From assembly GCA_041739345.1 (NCBI GenBank), contig JBGSNZ010000021.1:124001-188000 (forward strand): a DNA stretch of 64,000 bases. Reading direction: 5' to 3'. The DNA is from DIGJ01 sp041739345. Its GTDB lineage: Bacteria > Bacillota > Clostridia > Lachnospirales > Lachnospiraceae. The position numbers and the translations under genes were made by a program. The notes under the pieces are model-generated. The model saw nothing but the letters and a program-made list of their open reading frames with translations, was not told where the DNA came from and did no database searches. Positions 27,597-35,971 of the stretch are shown here, piece after piece. Position 1 is the first letter of the stretch. The number at the start of each line of letters is the position of its first letter.

Positions 27597-27646
27597 ATAT
27601 ATAAAAATAGAAGTACGCAAGGTAGATATGGATAGCAACTAACGCT

Positions 27647-27688
27647 GAGAACAGAGTGTGTAGAAATACATGCCCTGTTTCTTTTTTT
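27647..27688 (+). terminator. Terminator after the BIG2 protein gene
   Basis: An imperfect stem, GAAACAG-type arms (27649-27654 with 27675-27680) and an inner TGTGTA/TACATG pairing, is followed by seven T. Confidence 0.7.
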
Positions 27689-27770
27689 ATAATAAGCAAA
27701 AAAAATTGACAATTGAACCCCAAAAAGTGGTGAAGCCCTTGATTATATACATTTTCAAGGAGGTTTCTGT

Positions 27771-27803
27771 ATGAATGTTATGGTACGTTTGCGCAAACAA
27801 TAA
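27771..27803 (+). CDS. Ten-codon mini-ORF with consensus ribosome site
   Basis: A perfect AAGGAGGT stands 7 nt before ATG at 27771. The ORF MNVMVRLRKQ ends in TAA directly on the A-run of the convergent tRNA terminator. It may be the surviving start of a deleted gene or a regulatory peptide. No promoter with proper spacing could be assigned, although TTGACA occurs at 27706. Confidence 0.3.
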   Translation: MNVMVRLRKQ

Positions 27804-27841
27804 AAAATGCTCAAACACTAGTAAATACTAGCATCTGAGCA
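27802..27841 (-). terminator. Terminator of tRNA-Glu (minus strand)
   Basis: On the minus strand TGCTCA and ACTAGT form two stacked stems (27827-27841 with 27808-27822), followed by six T (27802-27807). Confidence 0.75.
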
Positions 27842-27853
27842 ATATTGAAATAA

Positions 27854-27925
27854 CAGTCCGTAGGGGAATCGAACCCCTGTTTTCGCCGTGAGAGGGCAAC
27901 GTCTTAACCGCTTGACCAACGGACC
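27854..27925 (-). tRNA. tRNA-Glu (anticodon CUC)
   Basis: A complete cloverleaf on the minus strand. Acceptor GGTCCGT pairs with ACGGACT (G1-U72 wobble, discriminator G). The D-arm GTCAAGCGGTTAAGAC is typical of Firmicutes tRNA-Glu. The anticodon stem TTGCC/GGCGA encloses loop CTCTCAC, so the anticodon is CUC, reading GAG. The T-arm is GGGG-TTCGATT-CCCC. The CCA end is not encoded. The gene stands alone with its own terminator. Confidence 0.93.
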
Positions 27926-28018
27926 TCAATGCAAGATATATAGTACAATATTTTTTTGTCGATTGCAAGCATTATTTTTAAAAAAATTCAAATAATATAA
28001 AAAAATCGGAATAAAGCC

Positions 28019-28047
28019 TTGCAATAAAAGGAAAGTAGTGCTAATAT
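28019..28047 (+). promoter_or_regulatory. Promoter of the rimP-nusA-infB operon
   Basis: TTGCAA (28019-28024), 17-nt spacer, TAATAT (28042-28047). It drives a ~135-nt leader before rimP. Confidence 0.75.
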
Positions 28048-28076
28048 GAATAAGAAAGATGATACTTGTGGATGGT

Positions 28077-28102
28077 AAGGAGTGAGCGAAAGTTCACTCC
28101 TT
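28077..28102 (+). promoter_or_regulatory. Leader hairpin of the rimP operon
   Basis: A 9-bp perfect stem AAGGAGTGA/TCACTCCTT with an 8-nt loop, about 25 nt after the predicted transcript start. It is followed by AAATTCTGTTTTAA, a weak T-run, so a weak attenuator or a NusA-sensitive pause/termination site is possible. Confidence 0.5.
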
Positions 28103-28186
28103 AAATTCTGTTTTAATGTAAATTAATAGAAACGAGTATGATAGAAAGAACGAATGTACATTTAATAAGAAGAAACGAGGTAAGAA

Positions 28187-28678
28187 ATGAGCAATAGCAG
28201 AGACTATGAAGAACGAGCAGAGCGGCTTTTACAACCAATCATGGATAAGCATGGCTTTGAATTGGTGGATGTAGAGTATGTAAAAGAAGCAGGAAGTTGG
28301 TTCCTTCGTGCATTTATAGACAAGGAAGTTGGAATTACTATTGATGACTGCGAAGTTGTAAGCAGAGCATTTAGTGATTTACTTGATCAAGAAGACTTTA
28401 TTTCAGATGCTTATATTTTAGAAGTTAGCTCACCGGGACTAGGTAGACAGTTGAAGAAAGATAAAGACTTTACCCGAAGCATTGGTCAAAAGATTGATGT
28501 AAAGCTTTATAAAAATATGAAATATATGTTAAATGAAAAAGAAATAACAACAAAAGAAATTACTGGTATTCTTGAAGAATTAACTGCAGATGCTATTTCG
28601 ATAACTCTTGAAAATGAGGAAAAAGTACAAATTTTAAAAAAAGATATTGCCATCGTAAAATTGGCTTTGGACTTTTAA
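28187..28678 (+). CDS. rimP: Ribosome maturation factor RimP
   Basis: A 163-residue 30S maturation protein with two domains: an N-terminal alpha/beta domain (YEERAERLLQPIMDKHGFELVDVEYVKEAGSWFLRAFID) and a C-terminal SH3-like barrel. The family signature LEVSSPGLGRQLKKDKDF is intact. First gene of the operon, followed by nusA 27 nt later, the standard order in Firmicutes. Confidence 0.97.
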   Translation: MSNSRDYEERAERLLQPIMDKHGFELVDVEYVKEAGSWFLRAFIDKEVGITIDDCEVVSRAFSDLLDQEDFISDAYILEVSSPGLGRQLKKDKDFTRSIGQKIDVKLYKNMKYMLNEKEITTKEITGILEELTADAISITLENEEKVQILKKDIAIVKLALDF

Positions 28679-28705
28679 TATAAGAAAGGAAGGTATTTTA
28701 TAAAA

Positions 28706-29788
28706 ATGAAAGCAAATGAAAATAAAGAATTAATTTTAGCATTAGATCAGATCGAGAAGGAAAAGGATATTAGCAAAGATGTATTGCTAGAAGCAATGGA
28801 AAATTCTTTAGTAGCAGCATGTAAAAATCATTTTGGCAAGGCAGATAATATCCATGTAAATATTAATAAAGAAACAGGAGCGGTTAGTGTATATGCAGAT
28901 CGCGAAATCGTAGAAGTAGTAGAAGATGAAGTAATGCAGATTAGCTTGACGGAAGCAAAAGTGAAATATCCAAAATTTGATTTGGGAGAAATTGTTCAGG
29001 TAGAAGTAACACCTAAGAATTTCGGACGTATTGCTGCGCAGAAGGCAAAACAAGTAGTTGTACAAAAGATACGTGAAGAAGAAAGAAAAGTATTATATAA
29101 TCAGTTTTTTAGCAAAGAAAAAGATATTGTAACAGGTATCGTTCAACGCTATCAAGGCGGTAATATCAGCATTAACTTAGGTAAAGTAGATGCAGTACTT
29201 AGCGAAAATGAACAGGTTAAGACAGAACGTTTTAAACCGACTGATCGTATCAAACTTTATGTTGTAGAAGTAAAAGACACAACAAGAGGTCCAAGAATTA
29301 CGGTGTCTCGAACACATCCAGAATTAGTAAAACGTTTATTCGAAGCCGAAGTTGCGGAAGTAAAGGATGGAACAGTTGAAATCAAGAGTATTGCAAGAGA
29401 AGCTGGTTCAAGAACTAAGTTGGCAGTTTATACTGCAAATCAGGATGTTGATGCAGTTGGAGCTTGCGTTGGTTTAAACGGTGCAAGAGTAAATGCAATC
29501 GTGAATGAACTTCGCGGAGAAAAAATTGATATTATCAATTGGAATGAAGATCCTGCTATTTTAATTCAAAACGCATTGAGTCCAGCAAAAGTTGTTTCTG
29601 TCGAAGTAAATATCGCTGAAAAGAGTGCAGAAGTTGTAGTTCCTGATTATCAGCTTTCTTTAGCAATTGGTAAAGAAGGACAGAATGCAAGATTAGCTGC
29701 GAAATTAACTGGGTTTAAAATTGATATTAAAAGCGAATCTCAGTTGACAGGAAACTCAAATGAAGGATCCGGTGATTCACAGGAATAA
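28706..29788 (+). CDS. nusA: Transcription termination/antitermination factor NusA
   Basis: A 360-residue RNA-polymerase-binding elongation factor, the short Firmicutes form without C-terminal acidic repeats. It has an N-terminal RNAP-binding domain (1-~125), an S1 domain (about 130-200; KDIVTGIVQRYQGGNISINLG) and tandem KH domains (GACVGLNGARVNAIVNELRGEKIDI and LAIGKEGQNARLAAKLTG). NusA modulates pausing and hairpin-dependent termination, so it may influence its own operon's leader. Confidence 0.97.
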   Translation: MKANENKELILALDQIEKEKDISKDVLLEAMENSLVAACKNHFGKADNIHVNINKETGAVSVYADREIVEVVEDEVMQISLTEAKVKYPKFDLGEIVQVEVTPKNFGRIAAQKAKQVVVQKIREEERKVLYNQFFSKEKDIVTGIVQRYQGGNISINLGKVDAVLSENEQVKTERFKPTDRIKLYVVEVKDTTRGPRITVSRTHPELVKRLFEAEVAEVKDGTVEIKSIAREAGSRTKLAVYTANQDVDAVGACVGLNGARVNAIVNELRGEKIDIINWNEDPAILIQNALSPAKVVSVEVNIAEKSAEVVVPDYQLSLAIGKEGQNARLAAKLTGFKIDIKSESQLTGNSNEGSGDSQE

Positions 29789-29811
29789 TAGAAAAGAAGC
29801 GGAGCGGTTTT

Positions 29812-30087
29812 ATGAGCGGAAAGAAAATCCCATTGAGACAATGTATTGGTTGTGGCGAAATGAAAAGTAAAAATAATTTAGTTCGTGTAATTAAAACACC
29901 GGAAGAGGAAATAGTAATTGATGCGACCGGTAAAAAGAATGGTAGAGGAGCTTACATTTGCAATTCCTTTGAATGTTTTTCAAAAGCGGTCAAATCAAAG
30001 GCTCTAGAGCGTTCTTTGAAGGGAGCCATACCAAAAGAAATTTATGAAACCTTGGAAGGGGAGTTGAAGGAACTTGAATCAAAATAA
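29812..30087 (+). CDS. rnpM: RNase P modulator RnpM (YlxR)
   Basis: A 91-residue YlxR-family protein with the conserved opening PLRQCIGCGEMKSKNNLVRV, GRGAYIC and a second Cys-containing segment (SFECFSKAVKSKAL). Recent work on the Bacillus homologue links it to RNase P, hence the name. It sits between nusA and the L7Ae gene, which begins 14 nt before its end. Confidence 0.92.
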   Translation: MSGKKIPLRQCIGCGEMKSKNNLVRVIKTPEEEIVIDATGKKNGRGAYICNSFECFSKAVKSKALERSLKGAIPKEIYETLEGELKELESK

Positions 30088-30376
30088 AGTACTTTCTTAT
30101 ATTGGATTAGCCACTAAGTCTGGTAATGTTGCAAGCGGAGAGTTTTCGACAGAAAAGGCCGTGAAAGAGGGGAAGGCAAAGCTTGTGATTGTAGCAGAGG
30201 ACGCCTCAGAAAATACAAAAAAAATGTTTCAGAATATGTGTGATTTTTATCATGTGCCAATCCAATCCTTAAGTGAAAAAGGTGAACTTGGTCATGCAAT
30301 GGGAAAACAATTCAGAGCTTCTTTGGCAATCTTGGATCAAGGATTAGCAGATGCGATAATAAAACAATTAAAATAG
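30074..30376 (+). CDS. ylxQ: L7Ae-family RNA-binding protein YlxQ
   Basis: A 100-residue ribosomal L7Ae/L30e-fold protein (SYIGLATKSGNVASGEFSTEKAVKEGKAKLVIVAEDAS), likely binding kink-turn RNA. Its ATG lies inside the end of rnpM (14-nt overlap), indicating translational coupling. Function in bacteria is not settled. Standard member of this operon. Confidence 0.9.
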   Translation: MNQNKVLSYIGLATKSGNVASGEFSTEKAVKEGKAKLVIVAEDASENTKKMFQNMCDFYHVPIQSLSEKGELGHAMGKQFRASLAILDQGLADAIIKQLK

Positions 30377-30390
30377 GAGGTAGAGAATAT

Positions 30391-33300
30391 ATGGCAAAAA
30401 TGAAAATATATGATATTGCTAAAAGTTTAAATACTAAAAGTTCAGATATTGTTACTTTATTAAATAGTAATGGATTTGAAGTAAAGAGTCATAATAGTAA
30501 TATAGAAGATGGAGCAATCGCATTTCTTCTTAAAAACTATGCGCCTAAACAAGACGCAAAACAAGTGATAAATTCACAACCTGAAAAAGAAATAAAGGCA
30601 ACAGAACCAAAAAAGAAAGAAGAAACAATCAAAGTTGCGACGATAGAAAAGAAAATGGATGAGAAGAAAGAGGAATCTTTAAACATGACAGAACCGACGA
30701 AAAAAGAGGACGGATTCGTAAAAAACACAAATGAGCAAAAAATGGTGACCGAGAAGGAACAGGTAACTGAACCAAAATCGGCAGATGAACAAAAGCCAGT
30801 TACGCAGAATAGGGAAAATCATCCTACTAATAATGAAGGAAATCGTCCTTATAATAATAATCGTGATAATAATGGAGCACCACGTCCATATAATAACAAT
30901 AATGGCACTGGTGGAGACCGCCCATATAATAGCACGAATCGTGATAACAATGGAGCGCCACGCCCATACAATAACAACAATGGAGCGCCACGTCCATATA
31001 ATAACAATAACAATGGAGCGCCACGTCCATATAATAACAATAACAATGGAGCACCACGTCCATATAATAACAATAATGGAACTGGTGGAGACCGCCCATA
31101 TAATAACAACAATGGAACGCCACGCCCATATAATAACAATAATGGCACTGGTGGAGACCGTCCATATAATAACAATAACAATAACAATGGAACACCACGC
31201 CCATACAATAACAACAATGGAACTGGTGGAGACCGTCCATATAATAACAATAACAATGGAGCACCACGTCCATATAATAATAACAATGGAGCGCCACGCC
31301 CATACAATAACAACAATGGAACTGGTGGAGACCGCCCATATAATAATAACAATGGAGCGCCACGCCCATATAATAACAACAATGGAGCGCCACGCCCATA
31401 TAATAACAACAATGGAGCGCCACGCCCATACAATAACAACAATGGAACACCACGCCCATATAATAACAATAATGGCACTGGTGGAGACCGTCCATATAAT
31501 AATAACAACAATGGAGCACCACGCCCATACAATAACAACACTGGAGCGCCACGTCCGTATAATAACAATGGAGGAGCACCACGCCCATATAATAACAACA
31601 GTGGAACCGGTGGAACTTACAATAACAATCGTCCTCAAGGTGGCCAGGGACAAGGTGGTGGACAACGTTATGGAGCAGGCGGTGGCTTTGCTAAGCAGCG
31701 CGCAGATTTTGATAAGCCAGCGTTTGATTCTACAAAACCAATGGAAAAGACACCTCAAAGAAAGAATGATAAGACTAAGAAAAATGTAGGCTATAATAAG
31801 AATAATAGTAGATATCGTGACAATGATATTCGTGAAATTTCAAAGAAAGATCCGAATAGAAAAGGAGCATTTATTAAGCCACAACCTATGGCTGTAGTTC
31901 AGGAACCAGATGATGGAATCAAAACAATTATTATTCCGGAAATTACTACAATTCGTGAAATAGCTGATAAAATGAAATTTCCTGTTGCAAATATTGTAAA
32001 GAAATTATTCTTACAAGGAAAAATGTATTCGATCAATCAGGAAATTACGTTTGCAGAAGCAGAAGAAATTGCTTTGGAATTTAACTATATCACCGAATTG
32101 GAAGAAAAGGTTGATGTAATCGAAGAAATCCTAAAAGAAGACGAAGAAGATAAAGAAACAATGGTAAAACGTCCTCCAGTTGTATGTGTAATGGGTCACG
32201 TTGATCATGGTAAAACATCGTTATTGGATGCAATACGTGAAACTCATGTAACAGAGAGAGAAGCAGGTGGTATTACCCAGCACATTGGTGCTTACATGGT
32301 AGAAGCTGGCGGCGAATTAATTACTTTCTTAGATACACCGGGACATGAAGCTTTTACATCTATGCGTATGCGTGGAGCAAAATCAACCGATATTGCTATC
32401 TTAGTAGTTGCTGCAGATGATGGAGTTATGCCTCAGACAGTTGAAGCGATTAATCATGCAAAAGCGGCAGAAGTAGAAATCATTGTTGCAATTAACAAAA
32501 TTGATAAACCAGGTGCTAATATCGAACGTGTAAAGCAAGAATTAGCGGAACATGAATTAGTAGCAGAAGACTGGGGTGGAAGTACCGTATTTGTTCCCGT
32601 TTCTGCAAAAACAGGAGAAGGTATCGAACAGTTACTTGAAATGATCATCTTAACCTCAGAAGTAATGGAATTAAAAGCAAATGCAGACCGTCTTGCAAGG
32701 GGTATCGTTATCGAAGCTCAGCTTGATAAAGGTAGGGGACCAGTTGCAACAATTTTAGTACAAAAGGGTACACTACAAATAGGAGACTCGATTGTAATTG
32801 GTTCTTCTTATGGTAAAGTAAGAGCGATGATGGATGAAAAAGGAAGAAGACTAAAAGAAGCAAAACCTTCTACTCCTGTTGAAATCCTAGGATTAAATGA
32901 AGTACCAGATGCTGGAGAAGTTTTCATGGCAACGGACAATGATAAAGAAGCTAGATCTATTTCCGAGGCATATATCAAGCAAGGAAGAGAAAAATTATTA
33001 TCAGATACCAAAGCAAAATTATCATTAGATGGTTTATTCTCTCAGATTCAGGCTGGTAATATCAAAGAGCTTAACATTATTGTTAAAGCAGACGTTCAAG
33101 GTTCTGTAGAAGCAGTAAAACAAAGCTTAATCAAGTTAAATAATGAAGAAGTGGCAATTCGTATTATTCATGGAGCAGTTGGAGCAGTAAATGAATCCGA
33201 CGTTACCTTAGCGAGTGCTTCCAATGCAATTATTATTGCGTTTAATGTAAGACCAGACCCAACAGCAAAAGAAACAGCGGAACGAGAACATGTAGATTTA

Positions 33301-33669
33301 AGACTTTACAAAGTAATTTACAATGCAATCGAAGACATCGAGGCTGCAATGAAGGGAATGCTTGACCCAATATTTGAAGAAAAGATAATCGGTCATGCGG
33401 AAATTCGTCAGGTATTTAAAGCATCTAAGTATGGTAATATTTCTGGATCTTACGTATTAGATGGTAAGATTATAAGAGATTGTAAGGTTAGAATCACCCG
33501 TGATGGTAAATTGATCTTTGAAGGTGAATTAGCATCCCTTAAGAGATTTAAAGATGATGTGAAAGAAGTAGCTACCGGATATGAATGCGGACTTGTATTT
33601 GAGAAATTTGATGGCGTTCAGGAAGAAGATAAAGTAGAAGCTTATGTTATGGAAGAAGTACCACGATAG
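30391..33669 (+). CDS. infB: Translation initiation factor IF-2 with giant Asn-rich repeat linker
   Basis: IF-2 is the GTPase that brings fMet-tRNA to the 30S subunit and promotes subunit joining. At 1092 residues it is long for a Gram-positive. An IF2N domain (1-~52; KIYDIAKSLNTKSSDIVTLLN) is followed by a Lys/Glu-rich linker. A ~270-residue low-complexity region (about 145-420) is built from the decapeptide GAPRPYNNNN and the variant GTGGDRPYNNNN. Then come a second basic stretch and a second IF2N domain (about 510-560). The G domain starts near 595 (GHVDHGKTSL, DTPGHEAF, NKID), followed by domains II, III and C2 (GYECGLVFEKFDGVQEED). The core is intact. Confidence 0.97.
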   Translation: MAKMKIYDIAKSLNTKSSDIVTLLNSNGFEVKSHNSNIEDGAIAFLLKNYAPKQDAKQVINSQPEKEIKATEPKKKEETIKVATIEKKMDEKKEESLNMTEPTKKEDGFVKNTNEQKMVTEKEQVTEPKSADEQKPVTQNRENHPTNNEGNRPYNNNRDNNGAPRPYNNNNGTGGDRPYNSTNRDNNGAPRPYNNNNGAPRPYNNNNNGAPRPYNNNNNGAPRPYNNNNGTGGDRPYNNNNGTPRPYNNNNGTGGDRPYNNNNNNNGTPRPYNNNNGTGGDRPYNNNNNGAPRPYNNNNGAPRPYNNNNGTGGDRPYNNNNGAPRPYNNNNGAPRPYNNNNGAPRPYNNNNGTPRPYNNNNGTGGDRPYNNNNNGAPRPYNNNTGAPRPYNNNGGAPRPYNNNSGTGGTYNNNRPQGGQGQGGGQRYGAGGGFAKQRADFDKPAFDSTKPMEKTPQRKNDKTKKNVGYNKNNSRYRDNDIREISKKDPNRKGAFIKPQPMAVVQEPDDGIKTIIIPEITTIREIADKMKFPVANIVKKLFLQGKMYSINQEITFAEAEEIALEFNYITELEEKVDVIEEILKEDEEDKETMVKRPPVVCVMGHVDHGKTSLLDAIRETHVTEREAGGITQHIGAYMVEAGGELITFLDTPGHEAFTSMRMRGAKSTDIAILVVAADDGVMPQTVEAINHAKAAEVEIIVAINKIDKPGANIERVKQELAEHELVAEDWGGSTVFVPVSAKTGEGIEQLLEMIILTSEVMELKANADRLARGIVIEAQLDKGRGPVATILVQKGTLQIGDSIVIGSSYGKVRAMMDEKGRRLKEAKPSTPVEILGLNEVPDAGEVFMATDNDKEARSISEAYIKQGREKLLSDTKAKLSLDGLFSQIQAGNIKELNIIVKADVQGSVEAVKQSLIKLNNEEVAIRIIHGAVGAVNESDVTLASASNAIIIAFNVRPDPTAKETAEREHVDLRLYKVIYNAIEDIEAAMKGMLDPIFEEKIIGHAEIRQVFKASKYGNISGSYVLDGKIIRDCKVRITRDGKLIFEGELASLKRFKDDVKEVATGYECGLVFEKFDGVQEEDKVEAYVMEEVPR
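30820..31640 (+). repeat. In-frame tandem repeat array coding the IF-2 linker
   Basis: About two dozen imperfect 27-45 bp units, each carrying CCATATAATAACAA-like sequence (Arg-Pro-Tyr-Asn runs) preceded by GGAGCNCCACG or GGNACTGGTGGAGACCG. Units stay in multiples of three. Asn is coded by interchanging AAT and AAC, so the DNA repeat is less perfect than the protein repeat. The array causes long meaningless open frames on other frames and strands. Confidence 0.95.
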
Positions 33670-33684
33670 AAAGAAGGGATTTGC

Positions 33685-34074
33685 ATGCGTAAGAATAGTA
33701 TAAAGAATACCAGAATTAATATGGAAGTGCAAAGAGAATTAAGTAAACTTATTTCTATGGAAATTAAAGACCCAAGAATTAATCCAATGACATCTGTAGT
33801 TGCGGTTGAAGTTGCACCGGATTTGAAACATGCAAAGGTATACATTAGTGTACTTGGTGACGAAGAATCCAGAAAAAGCACTTACCAAGGTCTTAGGAGT
33901 GCAGCACCTTTTATACGCAATCAGTTAGCAAAGTCAATTAACCTTCGTAATACACCAGAACTTACCTTTGTAATGGATCAGTCCATTGAGTACGGTGTGC
34001 ACATGTCAAAATTAATTGATGATGTTCAGTTAAAAGATAATAATGAAGAAAGGTCGGAGGATGAAGATGAATGA
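33685..34074 (+). CDS. rbfA: Ribosome-binding factor A
   Basis: A 129-residue KH-like 30S maturation factor (NTRINMEVQRELSKLISMEIKDPRIN, PDLKHAKVYISVLGD, TPELTFVMDQSIEYG). It has an acidic C-terminal tail (EERSEDEDE). Its stop overlaps the start of nrnA by eight bases (ATGAATGA). Confidence 0.96.
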   Translation: MRKNSIKNTRINMEVQRELSKLISMEIKDPRINPMTSVVAVEVAPDLKHAKVYISVLGDEESRKSTYQGLRSAAPFIRNQLAKSINLRNTPELTFVMDQSIEYGVHMSKLIDDVQLKDNNEERSEDEDE

Positions 34075-35026
34075 TCTATTAAAAATGGTAGAATCAGCAA
34101 ATTCAATCGGAATTTCCGGTCATGTCAGACCAGATGGGGACTGTGTAGGTTCCTGTCTGGGCTTATATAATTATCTAAAAGAATCCTACGGGGATAAAAC
34201 AATTGATGTGTTTTTAGATCCGTTTTCCGATTCTTTTTCCTTTTTAAGTGGAGCAAAAGAGGTGAAATCTTCTTTAGAAGCGAATAAAACATTTGACTTA
34301 TTCATTTCACTGGATTGTGGCTCTTTGGATCGTTTGGGTGATGCGGAAGCTTTATTTAAAAATGCACATCAAAATATTGTAATTGACCATCATATCAGTA
34401 ATACAAGTTTTGGAATGGTTAATATAATAGAACCGCAAAGAAGCTCTACCTGTGAACTGTTGTTTTCATTGCTTTTAGAAGATACAATTTCAACTAATAC
34501 AGCAGAAGCTCTTTATTTAGGGATAGTGCATGATACCGGAGTATTTAAACATTCGAACACTTCTAGGGAAACGATGGTGATTGCTGGAAAATTAATAGAA
34601 AAGGGAATTCCTTTTTCTAAAATCATTGATGAAACATTTTATTTAAAAACTTATTTACAGAACCAGATATTAGGTAGATGCTTACTAGAAAGCTTTTTGC
34701 TTTTGGAAGGTAAGGTAATTGCCTCTTGTGTAGAGCAGCGTATTTTAGAGTTTTATGGTGCAAAACCGGAAGATTTAGATGGCGTTGTAGACCAACTGCG
34801 AATTACCAAAGGGGTAGAGGTCGCAATCCTTGCATATGAATCAAAACCAGGTGAATACAAGGTGAGTATGCGTTCAAACGGCGACGTGGATGTAAATAAA
34901 ATTGCAGTATATTTTGGTGGTGGTGGTCATATAAAAGCAGCAGGCTGCTCGATGAAGGGTTCCTATCGCGATACGATTACCAATATTACCGGTCATATCG
35001 AAAGCCAGCTACTAAAACTAGAATGA
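34067..35026 (+). CDS. nrnA: Bifunctional oligoribonuclease/pAp phosphatase NrnA
   Basis: A 319-residue DHH-DHHA1 phosphoesterase that degrades nanoRNAs and dephosphorylates pAp. Visible are GHVRPDGDCVGS (motif I), LDCGSLDRLG, IDHHISNT (DHH) and the DHHA1 GGGGHIKAAGCSMKG. I place the start at 34067 because GGAGG (34056-34060) lies 6 nt before it; the in-frame ATGs at 34043 and 34061 are too early relative to that site. Confidence 0.93.
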   Translation: MNDLLKMVESANSIGISGHVRPDGDCVGSCLGLYNYLKESYGDKTIDVFLDPFSDSFSFLSGAKEVKSSLEANKTFDLFISLDCGSLDRLGDAEALFKNAHQNIVIDHHISNTSFGMVNIIEPQRSSTCELLFSLLLEDTISTNTAEALYLGIVHDTGVFKHSNTSRETMVIAGKLIEKGIPFSKIIDETFYLKTYLQNQILGRCLLESFLLLEGKVIASCVEQRILEFYGAKPEDLDGVVDQLRITKGVEVAILAYESKPGEYKVSMRSNGDVDVNKIAVYFGGGGHIKAAGCSMKGSYRDTITNITGHIESQLLKLE

Positions 35027-35036
35027 GGATACCTGA

Positions 35037-35936
35037 ATGGATGGAATTATTAATATTTACAAAGAAAAAGGCTTTACTTCACATGATGTGGTAGCAAAAC
35101 TACGTGGAATATTAAAGCAAAAGAAGATTGGTCATACAGGAACGCTTGACCCAGATGCAGAAGGTGTTTTGCCAGTATGCCTTGGTAAAGCAACTAAGTT
35201 ATGTGATCTATTAACAGACAAAGATAAATGTTATGAGGCGGTTCTAAAGCTAGGGATTACAACGGATACACAGGATATGACAGGAACTATTTTGTCGAGT
35301 ACCGAAGTGAACTTTGATGAAGAGGCAATACGAAATGTAATTTTTTCCTTTCAAGGGGAATATGATCAAATTCCACCCATGTATTCTGCATTGAAGGTGA
35401 ATGGCAAGAAGCTTTATGAGCTTGCAAGGCAAGGGAAAGAAATAGAACGCCAACCACGTCGTATTACAATTCATAAGATTGATATTCTAGATATGAATTC
35501 CACTGAAAATGAAGTGCGGATGAGTGTAGAATGTTCAAAAGGTACATATATTCGAACACTTTGTTATGATATTGGCGAAAAGTTGGAAGTCGGTGGCACC
35601 ATGAAGGCCTTACTTCGCACAAAGGTAGAACGGTTTTATCTTGCAGATAGTATTCGACTATCTGAGGTAGAACAAAAGGTGAAAGAAGGAACAATCCTTG
35701 ATTCGGTTACAACCATAGAAGAGATGTTCCCTAATTATGGAACCTTTTACGTTGCAACAGAAAATGAGCGATTACTTAATAATGGAAATGAAATTTCTGT
35801 ACTGGATGGACGAATGGAGGATTTATATCACGAAGCGTCTATCTTCAAAATGTATGATGCAAGCCATACATTCAAAGGATTATATCAAATTACTGAAAAC
35901 AGAAAGTGCCTAAAACCTTATAAGATGTTTTTGTAA
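35037..35936 (+). CDS. truB: tRNA pseudouridine-55 synthase TruB
   Basis: A 299-residue pseudouridine synthase for U55 of the tRNA T-loop. It has the N-terminal GIINIYKEKGFTSHDVV and the catalytic Asp in GHTGTLDPDAEGVLPVCLG. Also visible are MYSALKVNGKKLYELAR and the RTLCYDIGEKL segment (CSKGTYIRTL). A C-terminal PUA-like domain ends the protein. It begins 10 nt after nrnA. Confidence 0.96.
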   Translation: MDGIINIYKEKGFTSHDVVAKLRGILKQKKIGHTGTLDPDAEGVLPVCLGKATKLCDLLTDKDKCYEAVLKLGITTDTQDMTGTILSSTEVNFDEEAIRNVIFSFQGEYDQIPPMYSALKVNGKKLYELARQGKEIERQPRRITIHKIDILDMNSTENEVRMSVECSKGTYIRTLCYDIGEKLEVGGTMKALLRTKVERFYLADSIRLSEVEQKVKEGTILDSVTTIEEMFPNYGTFYVATENERLLNNGNEISVLDGRMEDLYHEASIFKMYDASHTFKGLYQITENRKCLKPYKMFL

Positions 35937-35971
35937 GAATAGGGCATTTTTCTCTATAGGGGTGAAATTGT

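Noticed and set aside
28046..28078. Ten-codon ORF MNKKDDTCGW in the rimP leader as a second attenuator peptide
   Set aside because: Its ATG overlaps the -10 hexamer of the predicted promoter, so it would not be in the transcript; ribosome site is poor.
30820..31640. CRISPR-like repeat array
   Set aside because: Repeats are in-frame within infB, differ in length and have no unique spacers.
30679..31789. Long open frames (334, 359, 253 and 249 codons) on the other frames and strand over infB
   Set aside because: They are produced by the tandem repeat in the IF-2 linker, have bizarre composition (for example runs of HIITTME or LLLYGRGAP) and lack proper ribosome sites.
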